From positions 1 to 38,702 of the forward strand of contig DXEN01000075.1 in assembly GCA_019114945.1 (NCBI GenBank): a stretch of 38,702 nucleotides of DNA. The letters are read 5' to 3'. This DNA comes from Candidatus Parabacteroides intestinigallinarum (GTDB lineage: Bacteria; Bacteroidota; Bacteroidia; Bacteroidales; Tannerellaceae). A program made the position numbers and the translations under genes. Positions within the stretch are counted from its first letter, which is position 1. Each line of letters starts with the position of its first letter. Below the pieces are notes generated by a model that was not told the origin of the DNA, searched no databases, and saw only the letters and a list, made by a program, of their open reading frames with translations. This document shows positions 14,562 to 23,566 of the stretch, in pieces.

Positions 14562-17168
14562 ATGAAAATAAAACAACTGACCGTGGCGACGCTGCTTCTC
14601 CTGCTCGCCACCTCATGCGGCGAGAAACGACAGGATTTCCCGTTCCGGAATCCGGATCTTCCCTTGGAGGAACGAATCGACGACTTGCTATCCCGCTTGA
14701 CCCCGGAGGAAAAAGTAGGACAGATGATGAACACCACACCCGCGATCGAGCGATTGGGCATTCCCGCTTACGATTGGTGGAACGAGGCGCTCCATGGTGT
14801 GGCGCGGGCCGGGCAAGCTACCGTGTTTCCACAAGCGATCGCCCTCGCGGCTACTTTCGACGACGAGGCCGTACACGAGACGTTCACCATGGTGAGCGAC
14901 GAGGCACGCGCCAAATACCATCAATACCAACGCGACAAGGAATACGACCGCTATAAGGGCCTGACCTTTTGGACGCCCAATATCAATATCTTTCGCGACC
15001 CACGCTGGGGGCGCGGCATGGAGACGTATGGCGAGGATCCTTATCTGACCGAGAAAATGGGTGTCGCCGTCGTACGCGGCTTACAAGGTGATGATCCAGC
15101 TTACCTCAAGACGCACGCCTGCGCTAAACATTATGCCGTACATAGCGGCCCCGAATGGAATCGCCATGAATTCGACGTGGAAGTCTCGCCCCGCGACTTG
15201 TACGAGACCTATCTGCCCGCTTTCGAGGCGTTGGTGAAAGAAGCGGACGTGCAAGAGGTCATGTGCGCTTACAACCGTTTCGAGGGAAAACCCTGCTGTG
15301 GAAGCGACCGATTGCTGATCGATATTTTACGGAATGGCTGGGGATACGATGGCATCATCGTATCCGATTGTGGCGCCATCAACGATTTCTGGCAGAAAGA
15401 TAAAAACACGCCGCGCCATGAGACGCATCCGGATGCCGAGAGCGCCTCGGCGGATGCCGTCTTGAGCGGCACGGATTTGGAATGTGGCGATAGCTATAAA
15501 GCGCTGATCAAGGCAATGGCCGACGGTAAAATCACGGAGGCGGACTTAGATGTATCATTGCGTCGTTTACTCAAAGGGCGTTTCGAGCTGGGCATGTTCG
15601 ATCCGGACGAGCGGATGCCATACGCTCGAATCCCTTACAGCGTAGTAGAAAGCCCCGAACACGTAGCGAAGGCCTTGGAGATGGCACGCAAAAGCATTGT
15701 CTTGCTGAAAAACAAGAATAACTTGCTGCCATTAAGCAAAGAACTCCGGAAGATAGCGGTTGTCGGTCCGAACGCGCTCGACTCTACGATGCAATGGGCC
15801 AATTATAACGGTTTCCCGACGAAGACCGTAACCATCTTAGAAGGCATACGAGAAAAGGTACCCAATACGAATGTTATTTACGAGTTAGGATGCGGTCACA
15901 CCGCCGATTTCGTCATGAAAGACTTAGGTGGCTATATCACCTCCGCGGCCGGACAAGGATTCGCTTCCGAGTTCTTCAACAATACAGACTTCAGTGGCGC
16001 ACCCGTTTACACGGGATTGGCGAAAGAACTACATTACACAACCGGCGGCAATACGCAATTCGCCCCGAACGTAAACCTCACCCATTTCTCGGCTCGCTTT
16101 ACCGGTGAATTCGAGGCTCCGATGGATGGCGCTATCGAGCTTAAGCTATCCGGCAACGACGCTTTCCGCCTTTATATAGGTACAGAAAAGGTCGCCGAAG
16201 TATGGGAAAACGAGTATGGAGCGGAAAAGGCCTATACGCTGAACGCGAAGAAGGGCGAGAAATATCCGATCAAGATCGAATATATGCAACGCCTTGGCAG
16301 CGCGGATTTAAACTTCTCGATCGGCGTTCCTACGCCTGTCGATTACCGAGGAACCGCCGATAAGGTAAAAGATGCCGACGTAATCCTGTTCGTAGGAGGC
16401 ATCTCGCCCCGCTTGGAAGGCGAGGAAATGCCAGTCGACGCGGAGGGATTCCGCAAAGGCGACCGCACGAACATCGAACTGCCCACCGTCCAGAAAAAGA
16501 TGATCCAAGCGCTGGTGGCCACCGGTAAACCGGTTGTCTACATCGTATGTACGGGTAGCGCCTTGGCGTTGAATTGGGAGAACGAGCATGTCGACGCGAT
16601 CGTGAACGCTTGGTATAGCGGTCAGCAAGGAGGCAAAGCCGTAGCCGACGTGCTGTTCGGCGATTACAATCCGGCCGGCCGCTTGCCAATTACCTTCTAT
16701 AAGTCAGTAGAGCAGCTTCCGGACTTCTTGGATTATTCCATGAAAGGCCGCACCTATCGCTACATGACTCAAACACCGCTCTACCCGTTTGGATATGGAT
16801 TGAGTTATACAACTTTCGCTTACGAAAACGCGAGGTTATCGAAAGACCGAATCAGTACGGACGAGCCTGTAACACTCTCTTTCGACGTCACCAACACGGG
16901 TAAACGAGACGGCGATGAGGTAGCGCAGATTTACATCAAGAACCCAAACGATCCCAACGGACCAATCAAGGCGCTGAAAGCGTTTAAGCGTGTCCACGTC
17001 AAAGCAGGCGAAAGTCAATCCCTTAGCGTAACGTTAGCATCTAAAGCTTTCCAGTCGTTCAACGATAATACACAAACCATGGAAGTCCGCCCGGGCAACT
17101 ATCAAATTCTATACGGAGGTTCTTCCGCGGACAACGACCTGCAAAGGATTAACATTATAATCGAATAA
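14562..17168 (+). CDS. glycoside hydrolase family 3 lipoprotein with PA14 insert (beta-glucosidase or beta-xylosidase)
   Basis: An 868-residue lipoprotein; the 14562 start gives a clean signal peptide with LATSC and Cys19. The GH3 barrel domain carries the DWWNEALHGVARAG and KHYAVHSGPEWNRHEFD motifs, and the nucleophile is D269 in IVSDCGAIND. The (alpha/beta) sandwich domain (from about residue 380) is split by a PA14 domain (about 455-595, FNNTDFSGAPVYTGL), which usually shapes the active-site entrance. A fibronectin-III-like domain closes the protein (about 755-860). GH3 enzymes remove terminal beta-linked glucose or xylose; the DCGAIND pattern is common among beta-xylosidases and beta-glucosidases alike, so specificity is open. 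It has its own promoter, no adjacent SusCD pair, and ends at repeat array B. Probably anchored in the outer membrane facing the periplasm. Confidence 0.92.
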   Translation: MKIKQLTVATLLLLLATSCGEKRQDFPFRNPDLPLEERIDDLLSRLTPEEKVGQMMNTTPAIERLGIPAYDWWNEALHGVARAGQATVFPQAIALAATFDDEAVHETFTMVSDEARAKYHQYQRDKEYDRYKGLTFWTPNINIFRDPRWGRGMETYGEDPYLTEKMGVAVVRGLQGDDPAYLKTHACAKHYAVHSGPEWNRHEFDVEVSPRDLYETYLPAFEALVKEADVQEVMCAYNRFEGKPCCGSDRLLIDILRNGWGYDGIIVSDCGAINDFWQKDKNTPRHETHPDAESASADAVLSGTDLECGDSYKALIKAMADGKITEADLDVSLRRLLKGRFELGMFDPDERMPYARIPYSVVESPEHVAKALEMARKSIVLLKNKNNLLPLSKELRKIAVVGPNALDSTMQWANYNGFPTKTVTILEGIREKVPNTNVIYELGCGHTADFVMKDLGGYITSAAGQGFASEFFNNTDFSGAPVYTGLAKELHYTTGGNTQFAPNVNLTHFSARFTGEFEAPMDGAIELKLSGNDAFRLYIGTEKVAEVWENEYGAEKAYTLNAKKGEKYPIKIEYMQRLGSADLNFSIGVPTPVDYRGTADKVKDADVILFVGGISPRLEGEEMPVDAEGFRKGDRTNIELPTVQKKMIQALVATGKPVVYIVCTGSALALNWENEHVDAIVNAWYSGQQGGKAVADVLFGDYNPAGRLPITFYKSVEQLPDFLDYSMKGRTYRYMTQTPLYPFGYGLSYTTFAYENARLSKDRISTDEPVTLSFDVTNTGKRDGDEVAQIYIKNPNDPNGPIKALKAFKRVHVKAGESQSLSVTLASKAFQSFNDNTQTMEVRPGNYQILYGGSSADNDLQRINIIIE

Positions 17169-17201
17169 GCGAAAAGAGAATGTGTCTAATATAATTTTAC
17201 A

Positions 17202-17279
17202 GAACATAGGTGCATGAACAATTTAACATAGGTGTGTTGCCCCACGCACCTATGTTCTTTGGCCAACGCACCTATGTTC
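17202..17279. repeat. 22-bp-period repeat array B with inverted halves
   Basis: Two forward cores (GAACATAGGTGCATG at 17202-17216, TAACATAGGTGTGTT at 17224-17238) are followed by two reversed cores (CACGCACCTATGTTC at 17243-17257, AACGCACCTATGTTC at 17265-17279). Step is exactly 22 bp within each half. The opposing halves can fold into a nested hairpin with about 12 bp per layer. It lies 33 bp after the GH3 stop and may help end that transcript. Its core AACATAGGTGCGT differs by one base from the core of array D. Confidence 0.85.
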
Positions 17280-17316
17280 ATTTTCCGAGAATCTTTATTA
17301 TCTTTCAAAAGGGTAC

Positions 17317-17350
17317 AAAAAAAGGGGAACCGACATCACGTCGCCACCCC
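17317..17350 (-). terminator. terminator of the sigma factor-Spy-like operon
   Basis: On the minus strand GGGG-TGG-CGAC, a 5-nt loop, then GTCG-GTT-CCCC form a stem with one internal loop, followed by a run of seven T residues. It is 60 bp after the Spy-like stop codon. Confidence 0.7.
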
Positions 17351-17410
17351 TCCCTAAACTTAAACGCCAAAACTAAATCTAAACAAAAAACACAAATAAT
17401 GATAATATCT

Positions 17411-17878
17411 TTACTTCTTCTGTTTTTCCTTCTTTTTATTATGTCCCATAAACTCACGAACAAATTTAAACTCAGCTTCTCTATATTTGTAAAGCTTCTC
17501 AGGAGAAAGTATTTGCTTAAACTTCTTGTAATACTCCTTTTCCAACTCCGCCTCTTTAATCTCTACTTCCAGGCATTTATCAATTACCTCGTTGTAATCG
17601 GCATCTGTTGGATTCTCCTTCGAACGAACCTGCTTCGTAAGTTTTCGGCACTCACGTCCCACTTCAAAACGCTTTTTTCGCAACTCATCACATAGAGGTA
17701 TAAAACGCTCCGCTTCTTCCGGCGTAAGCCCCACCTCTGTCACTATAAAAGCATTCCTTCGTGCCTCGAACGCTTCCTTGTCAAAGGACTTCCGATCTTT
17801 TCTCGCCTCTTGAGCACTTACGCTAAATGAGGTCTGAACTAAAATCACTGCAAATGTAATGAAAAATATTTTACGCAT
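17411..17878 (-). CDS. Spy/CpxP-like periplasmic protein
   Basis: A 155-residue protein with a cleavable signal peptide (SVSAQ, about residues 1-22) followed by an all-helical, highly charged mature part. The segment VTEVGLTPEEAERFIPLCDELRKKRFE resembles the LTxxQ-type helices of Spy/CpxP proteins, periplasmic chaperone-like or stress-sensor proteins. It is the third gene of a unit: ECF sigma factor, small membrane protein, then this gene after 46 bp. That order is common in Bacteroidetes, suggesting it is an output or feedback component of the sigma-factor circuit. The tail is strongly basic (NKKKEKQKK). Base composition is visibly more AT-rich than the first 10 kb. Exact function is unknown. 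Confidence 0.75.
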   Translation of the reverse strand: MRKIFFITFAVILVQTSFSVSAQEARKDRKSFDKEAFEARRNAFIVTEVGLTPEEAERFIPLCDELRKKRFEVGRECRKLTKQVRSKENPTDADYNEVIDKCLEVEIKEAELEKEYYKKFKQILSPEKLYKYREAEFKFVREFMGHNKKKEKQKK

Positions 17879-17924
17879 ATCAACTTTGAATCAAAAAATA
17901 TCCAACAATCCACACTTTTAACTT

Positions 17925-18320
17925 TTATTCAGAATACTCCAATTCATCGCTTTCGCTCATAAGGTAGTTTGTATATTGAGTTTCAAGGTATTCCAAGTAT
18001 TCCTCGTCTTCATCATCGATAGCCTCCAACGATTCAACAGGAATCTTCGTATCTACCAATAAGGAGTCCGCCGCCGCGTTTCCATTCAGAGCCTCGTCAC
18101 CCACTATCGCCTCGAAAAACAAACCTAACCCCGCGAATACAGCCGCCATATATAACCACGGACGAATGCGATCCAATAACGAGATTGGTTTCTCTTCCTC
18201 GCGAGGCTTTTCCGGAAGCTGGCTCATAATCCGCTCCGTGAGTCCTTCCATATACCCATCAGGTACACGGAAAGGATTGGTTCTTTCCAAGCGATCCAGG
18301 TTGTTTTCTTCTTTTTTCAT
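17925..18320 (-). CDS. small single-pass membrane protein, candidate anti-sigma factor
   Basis: A 131-residue protein when started at the ATG at 18318-18320; a longer in-frame start at 18362 would begin 6 bp after the sigma factor stop and adds a basic, unconserved-looking leader. The N-terminal cytoplasmic part has NPFRVPDGYMEGLTERIMSQLP (residues 15-36), a motif seen in Bacteroidetes proteins encoded next to ECF sigma factors. One transmembrane helix spans about residues 54-73, and the periplasmic tail is very acidic (EAIDDEDEEYLEYLE). Placement between an ECF sigma factor gene (47 bp upstream) and a Spy-like gene (46 bp downstream) suggests it holds the sigma factor at the membrane, but no zinc-binding anti-sigma motif is present and this is inference. 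Confidence 0.7.
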   Translation of the reverse strand: MKKEENNLDRLERTNPFRVPDGYMEGLTERIMSQLPEKPREEEKPISLLDRIRPWLYMAAVFAGLGLFFEAIVGDEALNGNAAADSLLVDTKIPVESLEAIDDEDEEYLEYLETQYTNYLMSESDELEYSE

Positions 18321-18367
18321 ACTTTTTCTCTTTTGTACTGTTTTTGACACGAACCGAGGCAAAAGGT

Positions 18368-18919
18368 TTAAAGCTCTTTCGTTAAAAACTCCTCGATTTT
18401 TTTTACGGCATGATGATAAGAGGCTTTCAAGGCACCAACGGAAGTTCCCAAGATATCGGACATCTCCTCGTATTTCATCTCATCAAAGTATTTCATATTG
18501 AAAACCAATCGTTGTTTTTCAGGCAATGTAAGAATCGCGTTCTGCAACTTCAACTGGATCTCGTCTCCATTGAAATACGCATCGCTTTTCAAACGTTCCA
18601 ATAAAAACACATCAGCGTCATCGATCGATACGTTATTTATGCTCCGCTGTTTGTTCAAGAAAGTAATGCACTCATTGATCGCGATCTTGTAAAGCCAAGT
18701 AGACAGCTTCGCCTCGCCCCGAAAAAGATCTATATTCATCCATGCTTTCAAGAACGTATTCTGGAGCAAATCATTCGCATCCTCATGATCCAGCACCATC
18801 TTTCGGATTTGCCAATACAACTTCTCGTCATACAAGCCAACGACCCGCGCGAAAGCCTCACGCTGCTTGGCCGGATCATGAAGTAACGCCACAATTTCTT
18901 CTTCTGTATAAGATTGCAT
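18368..18919 (-). CDS. ECF-type RNA polymerase sigma factor
   Basis: A 183-residue sigma-70-family protein. Region 2 covers about residues 20-90 with DANDLLQNTFLKAWMNIDLFRGEAKLSTWLYKIAINECI, which binds core polymerase and the -10 element. Region 4 covers about 125-180 with LPEKQRLVFNMKYFDEMKYEEMSDILGTSVGALKASYHHAVKKI, a helix-turn-helix. The open frame continues upstream into the tRNA-Leu gene, so the ATG at 18919, preceded by the purine-rich GAAGAGAAG, is the likely start. Only 19 bp separate it from the tRNA 3' end, leaving no room for a separate promoter outside the tRNA. Two co-oriented genes downstream (membrane protein, Spy-like) suggest an envelope-stress circuit. The target regulon cannot be inferred. 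Confidence 0.93.
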   Translation of the reverse strand: MQSYTEEEIVALLHDPAKQREAFARVVGLYDEKLYWQIRKMVLDHEDANDLLQNTFLKAWMNIDLFRGEAKLSTWLYKIAINECITFLNKQRSINNVSIDDADVFLLERLKSDAYFNGDEIQLKLQNAILTLPEKQRLVFNMKYFDEMKYEEMSDILGTSVGALKASYHHAVKKIEEFLTKEL

Positions 18920-18938
18920 CTTCTCTTCTTTGTGGAAG

Positions 18939-19022
18939 TGCCCAGAACAGGACTCGAACCTGCACGATCGCAAAATCACTCGCACCTGAAACGAGCGCGT
19001 CTACCAATTCCGCCACCTGGGC
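18939..19022 (-). tRNA. tRNA-Leu (CAG)
   Basis: An 84-nt minus-strand cloverleaf: acceptor GCCCAGG pairs with TCTGGGC (one G-U), discriminator A at 18939. The anticodon arm is CTCGT-TTCAGGT-GCGAG, anticodon CAG. A long variable arm and the T arm GCAGGTTCGAGTCCTGT confirm a class II tRNA-Leu. CCA is not encoded. The ECF sigma factor gene begins 19 bp after the 3' end with no terminator between. Confidence 0.96.
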
Positions 19023-19065
19023 TTTTTCATCGATCAGCGAAATCTAATTTCTCCAATCGGGTATG

Positions 19066-19073
19066 CAAAGATA
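19066..19073 (-). promoter_or_regulatory. -7 promoter element for tRNA-Leu and probably the sigma operon
   Basis: Minus-strand TATCTTTG followed by C matches TAnnTTTG. It lies about 44 bp before the tRNA 5' end and after the groEL terminator. A clear TTG at -33 is missing, so strength is uncertain. Confidence 0.55.
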
Positions 19074-19114
19074 ATTGTTTTTTCGAATAACCCCACGATA
19101 CGTGAGCAAAAAAC

Positions 19115-19150
19115 AAGAAACGGCCGTCCCTTTCGGAACGGCCGTTTCTT
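19115..19150 (-). terminator. groEL terminator
   Basis: AAGAAACGGCCGT (19115-19127) and its exact reverse complement (19138-19150) form a 13-bp stem with a 10-nt loop; on the minus strand TTTCTTGTTTTTTG follows. It lies 23 bp after the groEL stop. Confidence 0.92.
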
Positions 19151-19173
19151 ATATATTTACAAACGGGAGTTGA

Positions 19174-20820
<1,647 letters not shown>

Positions 20821-20847
20821 TTACTTTTAAATTGTTTGTTAAATGAA

Positions 20848-21117
20848 TTAGATAATCGCCAAAACATCAGATTGACGCATGATCAAATATTTCTCGCCAT
20901 CCAGCTCGATCTCCGTACCGGCGTACTTTCCGTAGAGTACGTTATCACCTACCTTTACAACCATCTCCTCGTCCTTCGTACCGTTACCGACAGCGACAAC
21001 CTCGCCCTTTAACGGTTTCTCTTTCGCTGAATCCGGAATGATGATTCCGCCTAATGTCTTTTCCTCCGCAGCGGCCGGCTTAATAAGCACTCTGTCTGCT
21101 AATGGTCTAATGTTCAT
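20848..21117 (-). CDS. groES: co-chaperonin GroES (10 kDa subunit)
   Basis: An 89-residue protein of standard GroES length. [34 protein letters not shown] holds the N-terminal beta core and the mobile loop (about residues 16-33) that contacts GroEL; the C-terminal end [17 protein letters not shown] closes the barrel. GroES forms the seven-subunit lid of the chaperonin chamber. It is the first gene of the groES-groEL operon, so the regulatory region lies between here and the hisS terminator (21118-21314). There no CIRCE box was seen; a GTGAAC/GTTCAC inverted repeat is centred about 51 bp upstream of the start. Confidence 0.99.
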   Translation of the reverse strand: MNIRPLADRVLIKPAAAEEKTLGGIIIPDSAKEKPLKGEVVAVGNGTKDEEMVVKVGDNVLYGKYAGTEIELDGEKYLIMRQSDVLAII

Positions 21118-21159
21118 TTTCTTCGTATTTTTAAATGTTAATAATATTACGTTCCAATG

Positions 21160-21176
21160 GTGAACTCAATGTTCAC
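21160..21176. promoter_or_regulatory. inverted repeat upstream of groES
   Basis: GTGAAC (21160-21165), 5 bp, GTTCAC (21171-21176): a perfect 6-bp dyad 42 bp upstream of the groES start. It could be an operator or a leader hairpin. No TAnnTTTG box was found near it, so the groESL promoter itself was not located. Confidence 0.35.
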
Positions 21177-21314
21177 GCCTATCCTTATGCGAATAGTATG
21201 CCAAAAAGCGATCACCCTATTTTTACTGACATTATTTCGGGCGAATCCGACAAACACCCCGAATGAACGCTGACAAGTTGTCCTATGTTTTCCTTATAAT
21301 ACTGCCTTATTACA

Positions 21315-21348
21315 AAAAAGGTCGGCTCTTTTACGAGTCAACCTTTTT
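21315..21348 (-). terminator. hisS terminator
   Basis: A 14-bp stem with one mismatch and one wobble (21315-21328 with 21335-21348), 6-nt loop, then CCTTTTTTG on the minus strand. It lies 23 bp after the hisS stop and upstream of groES. Confidence 0.85.
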
Positions 21349-21371
21349 ACAACAAGATAATTTTTTTCTTC

Positions 21372-22730
21372 CTAAGCAAACCGCTCAATCAATTCTTCGA
21401 GGGAGAGAAGCGTTTGCTCGCCCGTCAGCATATTTTTCAAATTAATCTTACCCGCAGCGATCTCATTCTCTCCGACAATCGCTACGAACGGAATCCTCTT
21501 CGCATCGGCATATCCCATCTGCTTCTTCATCTTCGCAGGCTCCGGATACAATTCCGTACGGATCCCCGCCTTCCGCACCTGCGCCAAGAGAGGCAACAAA
21601 TAAGTCTCCTCCCTTTGCCCGAAATTCACGAATAACAATTGAGTCGTCTTCAAGGAATCCTCCGGATAAAGATTCAATTGGTTCAAGACATCGAAAATAC
21701 GGTCCGCCCCAAAAGAGAAACCTACACCCGACACGCCTTCCATACCGAATACGCCCGTCAGGTTATCATAACGGCCACCGCCCGTAATACTCCCGATCTG
21801 TACATCCAACGCCTTTACCTCGAAAATAGCGCCTGTATAGTAATTCAATCCGCGCGCCAAAGTTAAATCGACCTCCAGCTCCGCACGAATCGGCGTATGC
21901 GAGATACGTTCTAAAATAAACTCCAACTCCGAGACACCCTTCAAGCCAACCTCAGAATCAGCCAGCACCTTTTTCAAGGTAACAAGTTTCTCCTGATTAG
22001 ATCCTTGCAATAGGATGATGGGGCGTAAACGCTCGATCGCCTCTTCCGACAAACCTTTCGAACGAAGCTCCTCGTTTACGTTCTCCAAGCCAATCTTATC
22101 TAACTTATCGATCGCCACCGTTATATCCACGATTTTATCCGCCGCGCCAATCACCTCGGCGATACCGGTCAGGATCTTCCGGTTATTCATCTTGATACAA
22201 ACCCGTATGCCAAAGCGATGGAACACCTCATCCATGATTTGAATCAATTCCACCTCGTTCATCAACGAATCGGAACCGACCACATCGCCATCACATTGAT
22301 AAAACTCGCGATAACGCCCCTTCTGCGGACGATCCGCCCGCCAAACCGGTTGTATCTGATAACGCTTGAACGGGAAACTGATCTCGTTCCGATGCTGCAC
22401 GACGTATCGGGCGAACGGGACCGTCAGGTCGTAACGCAATCCTTTCTCGCACGCCTTCGCGGCGAACCGTACGGGATTTCTCGCTATCAATTCCTCATCC
22501 GTAATCCCGGAAAGACAATCCCCTGAATTTAAGATCTTAAAAAGAAGCTTATCGCCCTCCTCGCCATATTTTCCCATCAAAGTAGATAGGTTCTCCATCG
22601 CGGGCGTCTCTATCTGCTGGAACCCATACAGACGAAACACCTCACTGATCGTATTGAATATATAATTCCGTTTCGCCATCTCCTCGGGCGAAAAGTCTCT
22701 CGTTCCTTTCGGAATAGAAGGTTTTTGCAT
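21372..22730 (-). CDS. hisS: histidyl-tRNA synthetase
   Basis: A 452-residue class II synthetase that charges tRNA-His with histidine in the cytoplasm. The N-terminus [11 protein letters not shown], motif 2 ([15 protein letters not shown], about residue 97-111), the [22 protein letters not shown] stretch, the HisA signatures [12 protein letters not shown] and [13 protein letters not shown], and motif 3 ([18 protein letters not shown]) are present. The C-terminal anticodon-binding domain covers about residues 365-452. A small insertion after motif 1 is usual for Bacteroidetes enzymes. It starts 28 bp after the Zn-peptidase gene, which itself follows purA, so purA, peptidase and hisS may be read together, and it ends at a clear terminator. 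Confidence 0.98.
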   Translation of the reverse strand: MQKPSIPKGTRDFSPEEMAKRNYIFNTISEVFRLYGFQQIETPAMENLSTLMGKYGEEGDKLLFKILNSGDCLSGITDEELIARNPVRFAAKACEKGLRYDLTVPFARYVVQHRNEISFPFKRYQIQPVWRADRPQKGRYREFYQCDGDVVGSDSLMNEVELIQIMDEVFHRFGIRVCIKMNNRKILTGIAEVIGAADKIVDITVAIDKLDKIGLENVNEELRSKGLSEEAIERLRPIILLQGSNQEKLVTLKKVLADSEVGLKGVSELEFILERISHTPIRAELEVDLTLARGLNYYTGAIFEVKALDVQIGSITGGGRYDNLTGVFGMEGVSGVGFSFGADRIFDVLNQLNLYPEDSLKTTQLLFVNFGQREETYLLPLLAQVRKAGIRTELYPEPAKMKKQMGYADAKRIPFVAIVGENEIAAGKINLKNMLTGEQTLLSLEELIERFA

Positions 22731-22758
22731 GACTCTCTCTACAATTTATTCAGGTTCA

Positions 22759-23442
22759 TTATTCATCCCGTCTTCCACCCAGGAAAATCATGATGTAATA
22801 TAATAAGGTAGCCAACGAGCCCAACGCCGCTACCACGTACGTATAAGCGGCCGACCGCAAGGCATCCTCCGCCTTATCGTGCGTATAGACATTCGTAATA
22901 CCCGCGTTGCTCAACCAAGCCAACGCACGCTGGCTCGCGTTAATCTCCACCGGAAGCGTAATAAAGCTGAACAACGTGGTAGAGGCGAACAGGATGATGC
23001 CAAACAACAACAATTGAGGAAACGTGTGCAACATCAACATACCCGCCAACAAGACCCACGTCATGATATTCGAGGCGAAACTTACAACCGGTACCAGCGC
23101 CGAACGCATCCGTAACGGAGCGTAAGCGGTAGCGTGCTGCACAGCGTGGCCGCACTCGTGAGCGGCTACGGCGGCCGCGGCGATACTATTGCTATAATAT
23201 ACGGACTCACTCAAATTCACGGTCTGATTAACCGGATTGTAATGGTCTGTCAAATGACCGGGCGTAGAGGTAACTCGCACATCATAAATACCATTATCGC
23301 GCAACATCTTCTCCGCTACATCCTTTCCCGTCATGCCATTAGGCATCGGGATTTTCGAATATTTCTCAAACTTACTTTGCAGGCGGGAAGAAACCAACCA
23401 GCTCAACAAAGCGAATCCAATAAATATAATCCAATACATCAT
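22759..23442 (-). CDS. membrane zinc metallopeptidase, YugP type
   Basis: A 227-residue integral membrane protein. An N-terminal transmembrane helix (about 2-18) is followed by a cytoplasmic or periplasmic domain with NLSESVYYSNSIAAAAVAAHECGHAVQH; HECGH (about residues 95-99) is the HExxH zinc site. Three further hydrophobic segments lie at about 115-165 and 205-222. This layout matches the 'neutral zinc metallopeptidase 2' family (YugP), whose substrates are unknown. It sits between purA (124 bp upstream, with a hairpin between) and hisS (28 bp downstream). Placement with housekeeping genes suggests a constitutive membrane quality-control role, but that is a guess. Confidence 0.88.
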   Translation of the reverse strand: MMYWIIFIGFALLSWLVSSRLQSKFEKYSKIPMPNGMTGKDVAEKMLRDNGIYDVRVTSTPGHLTDHYNPVNQTVNLSESVYYSNSIAAAAVAAHECGHAVQHATAYAPLRMRSALVPVVSFASNIMTWVLLAGMLMLHTFPQLLLFGIILFASTTLFSFITLPVEINASQRALAWLSNAGITNVYTHDKAEDALRSAAYTYVVAALGSLATLLYYIMIFLGGRRDE

Positions 23443-23500
23443 ACTCTTAAAATCTATATTCTATTCATTTTCAAAAAACACTACAAAAAGCTTTCCAAAG

Positions 23501-23550
23501 ACAAAATGGCAGGAACCCTCGTTTTTCAATGCGGTTTTCTGCCATTTTGT
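23501..23550. terminator. 12-bp inverted repeat after purA, possible terminator
   Basis: ACAAAATGGCAG (23501-23512) and CTGCCATTTTGT (23539-23550) pair perfectly across a 26-nt loop. On the minus strand the stem ends CATTTTGTCTTTGG, a weak T-tract. It lies 16 bp after the purA stop, so a terminator or processing stem is the simplest reading. Confidence 0.5.
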
Positions 23551-23566
23551 ATGATTCATATTTCTT

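Noticed and set aside
18920-18985. Extended N-terminus of the sigma factor reaching to 18985
   Set aside because: These codons lie in the tRNA-Leu gene and its 3' flank, and a purine-rich ribosome site precedes the ATG at 18919.
21118-21260. CIRCE heat-shock operator before groES
   Set aside because: No TTAGCACTC or GAGTGCTAA half-site is present.
23501-23550. Sigma-54 promoter (TGGCAG ... GC on the minus strand)
   Set aside because: The distance between GG and GC is one base short of the -24/-12 rule and the match lies in a terminator-like stem.
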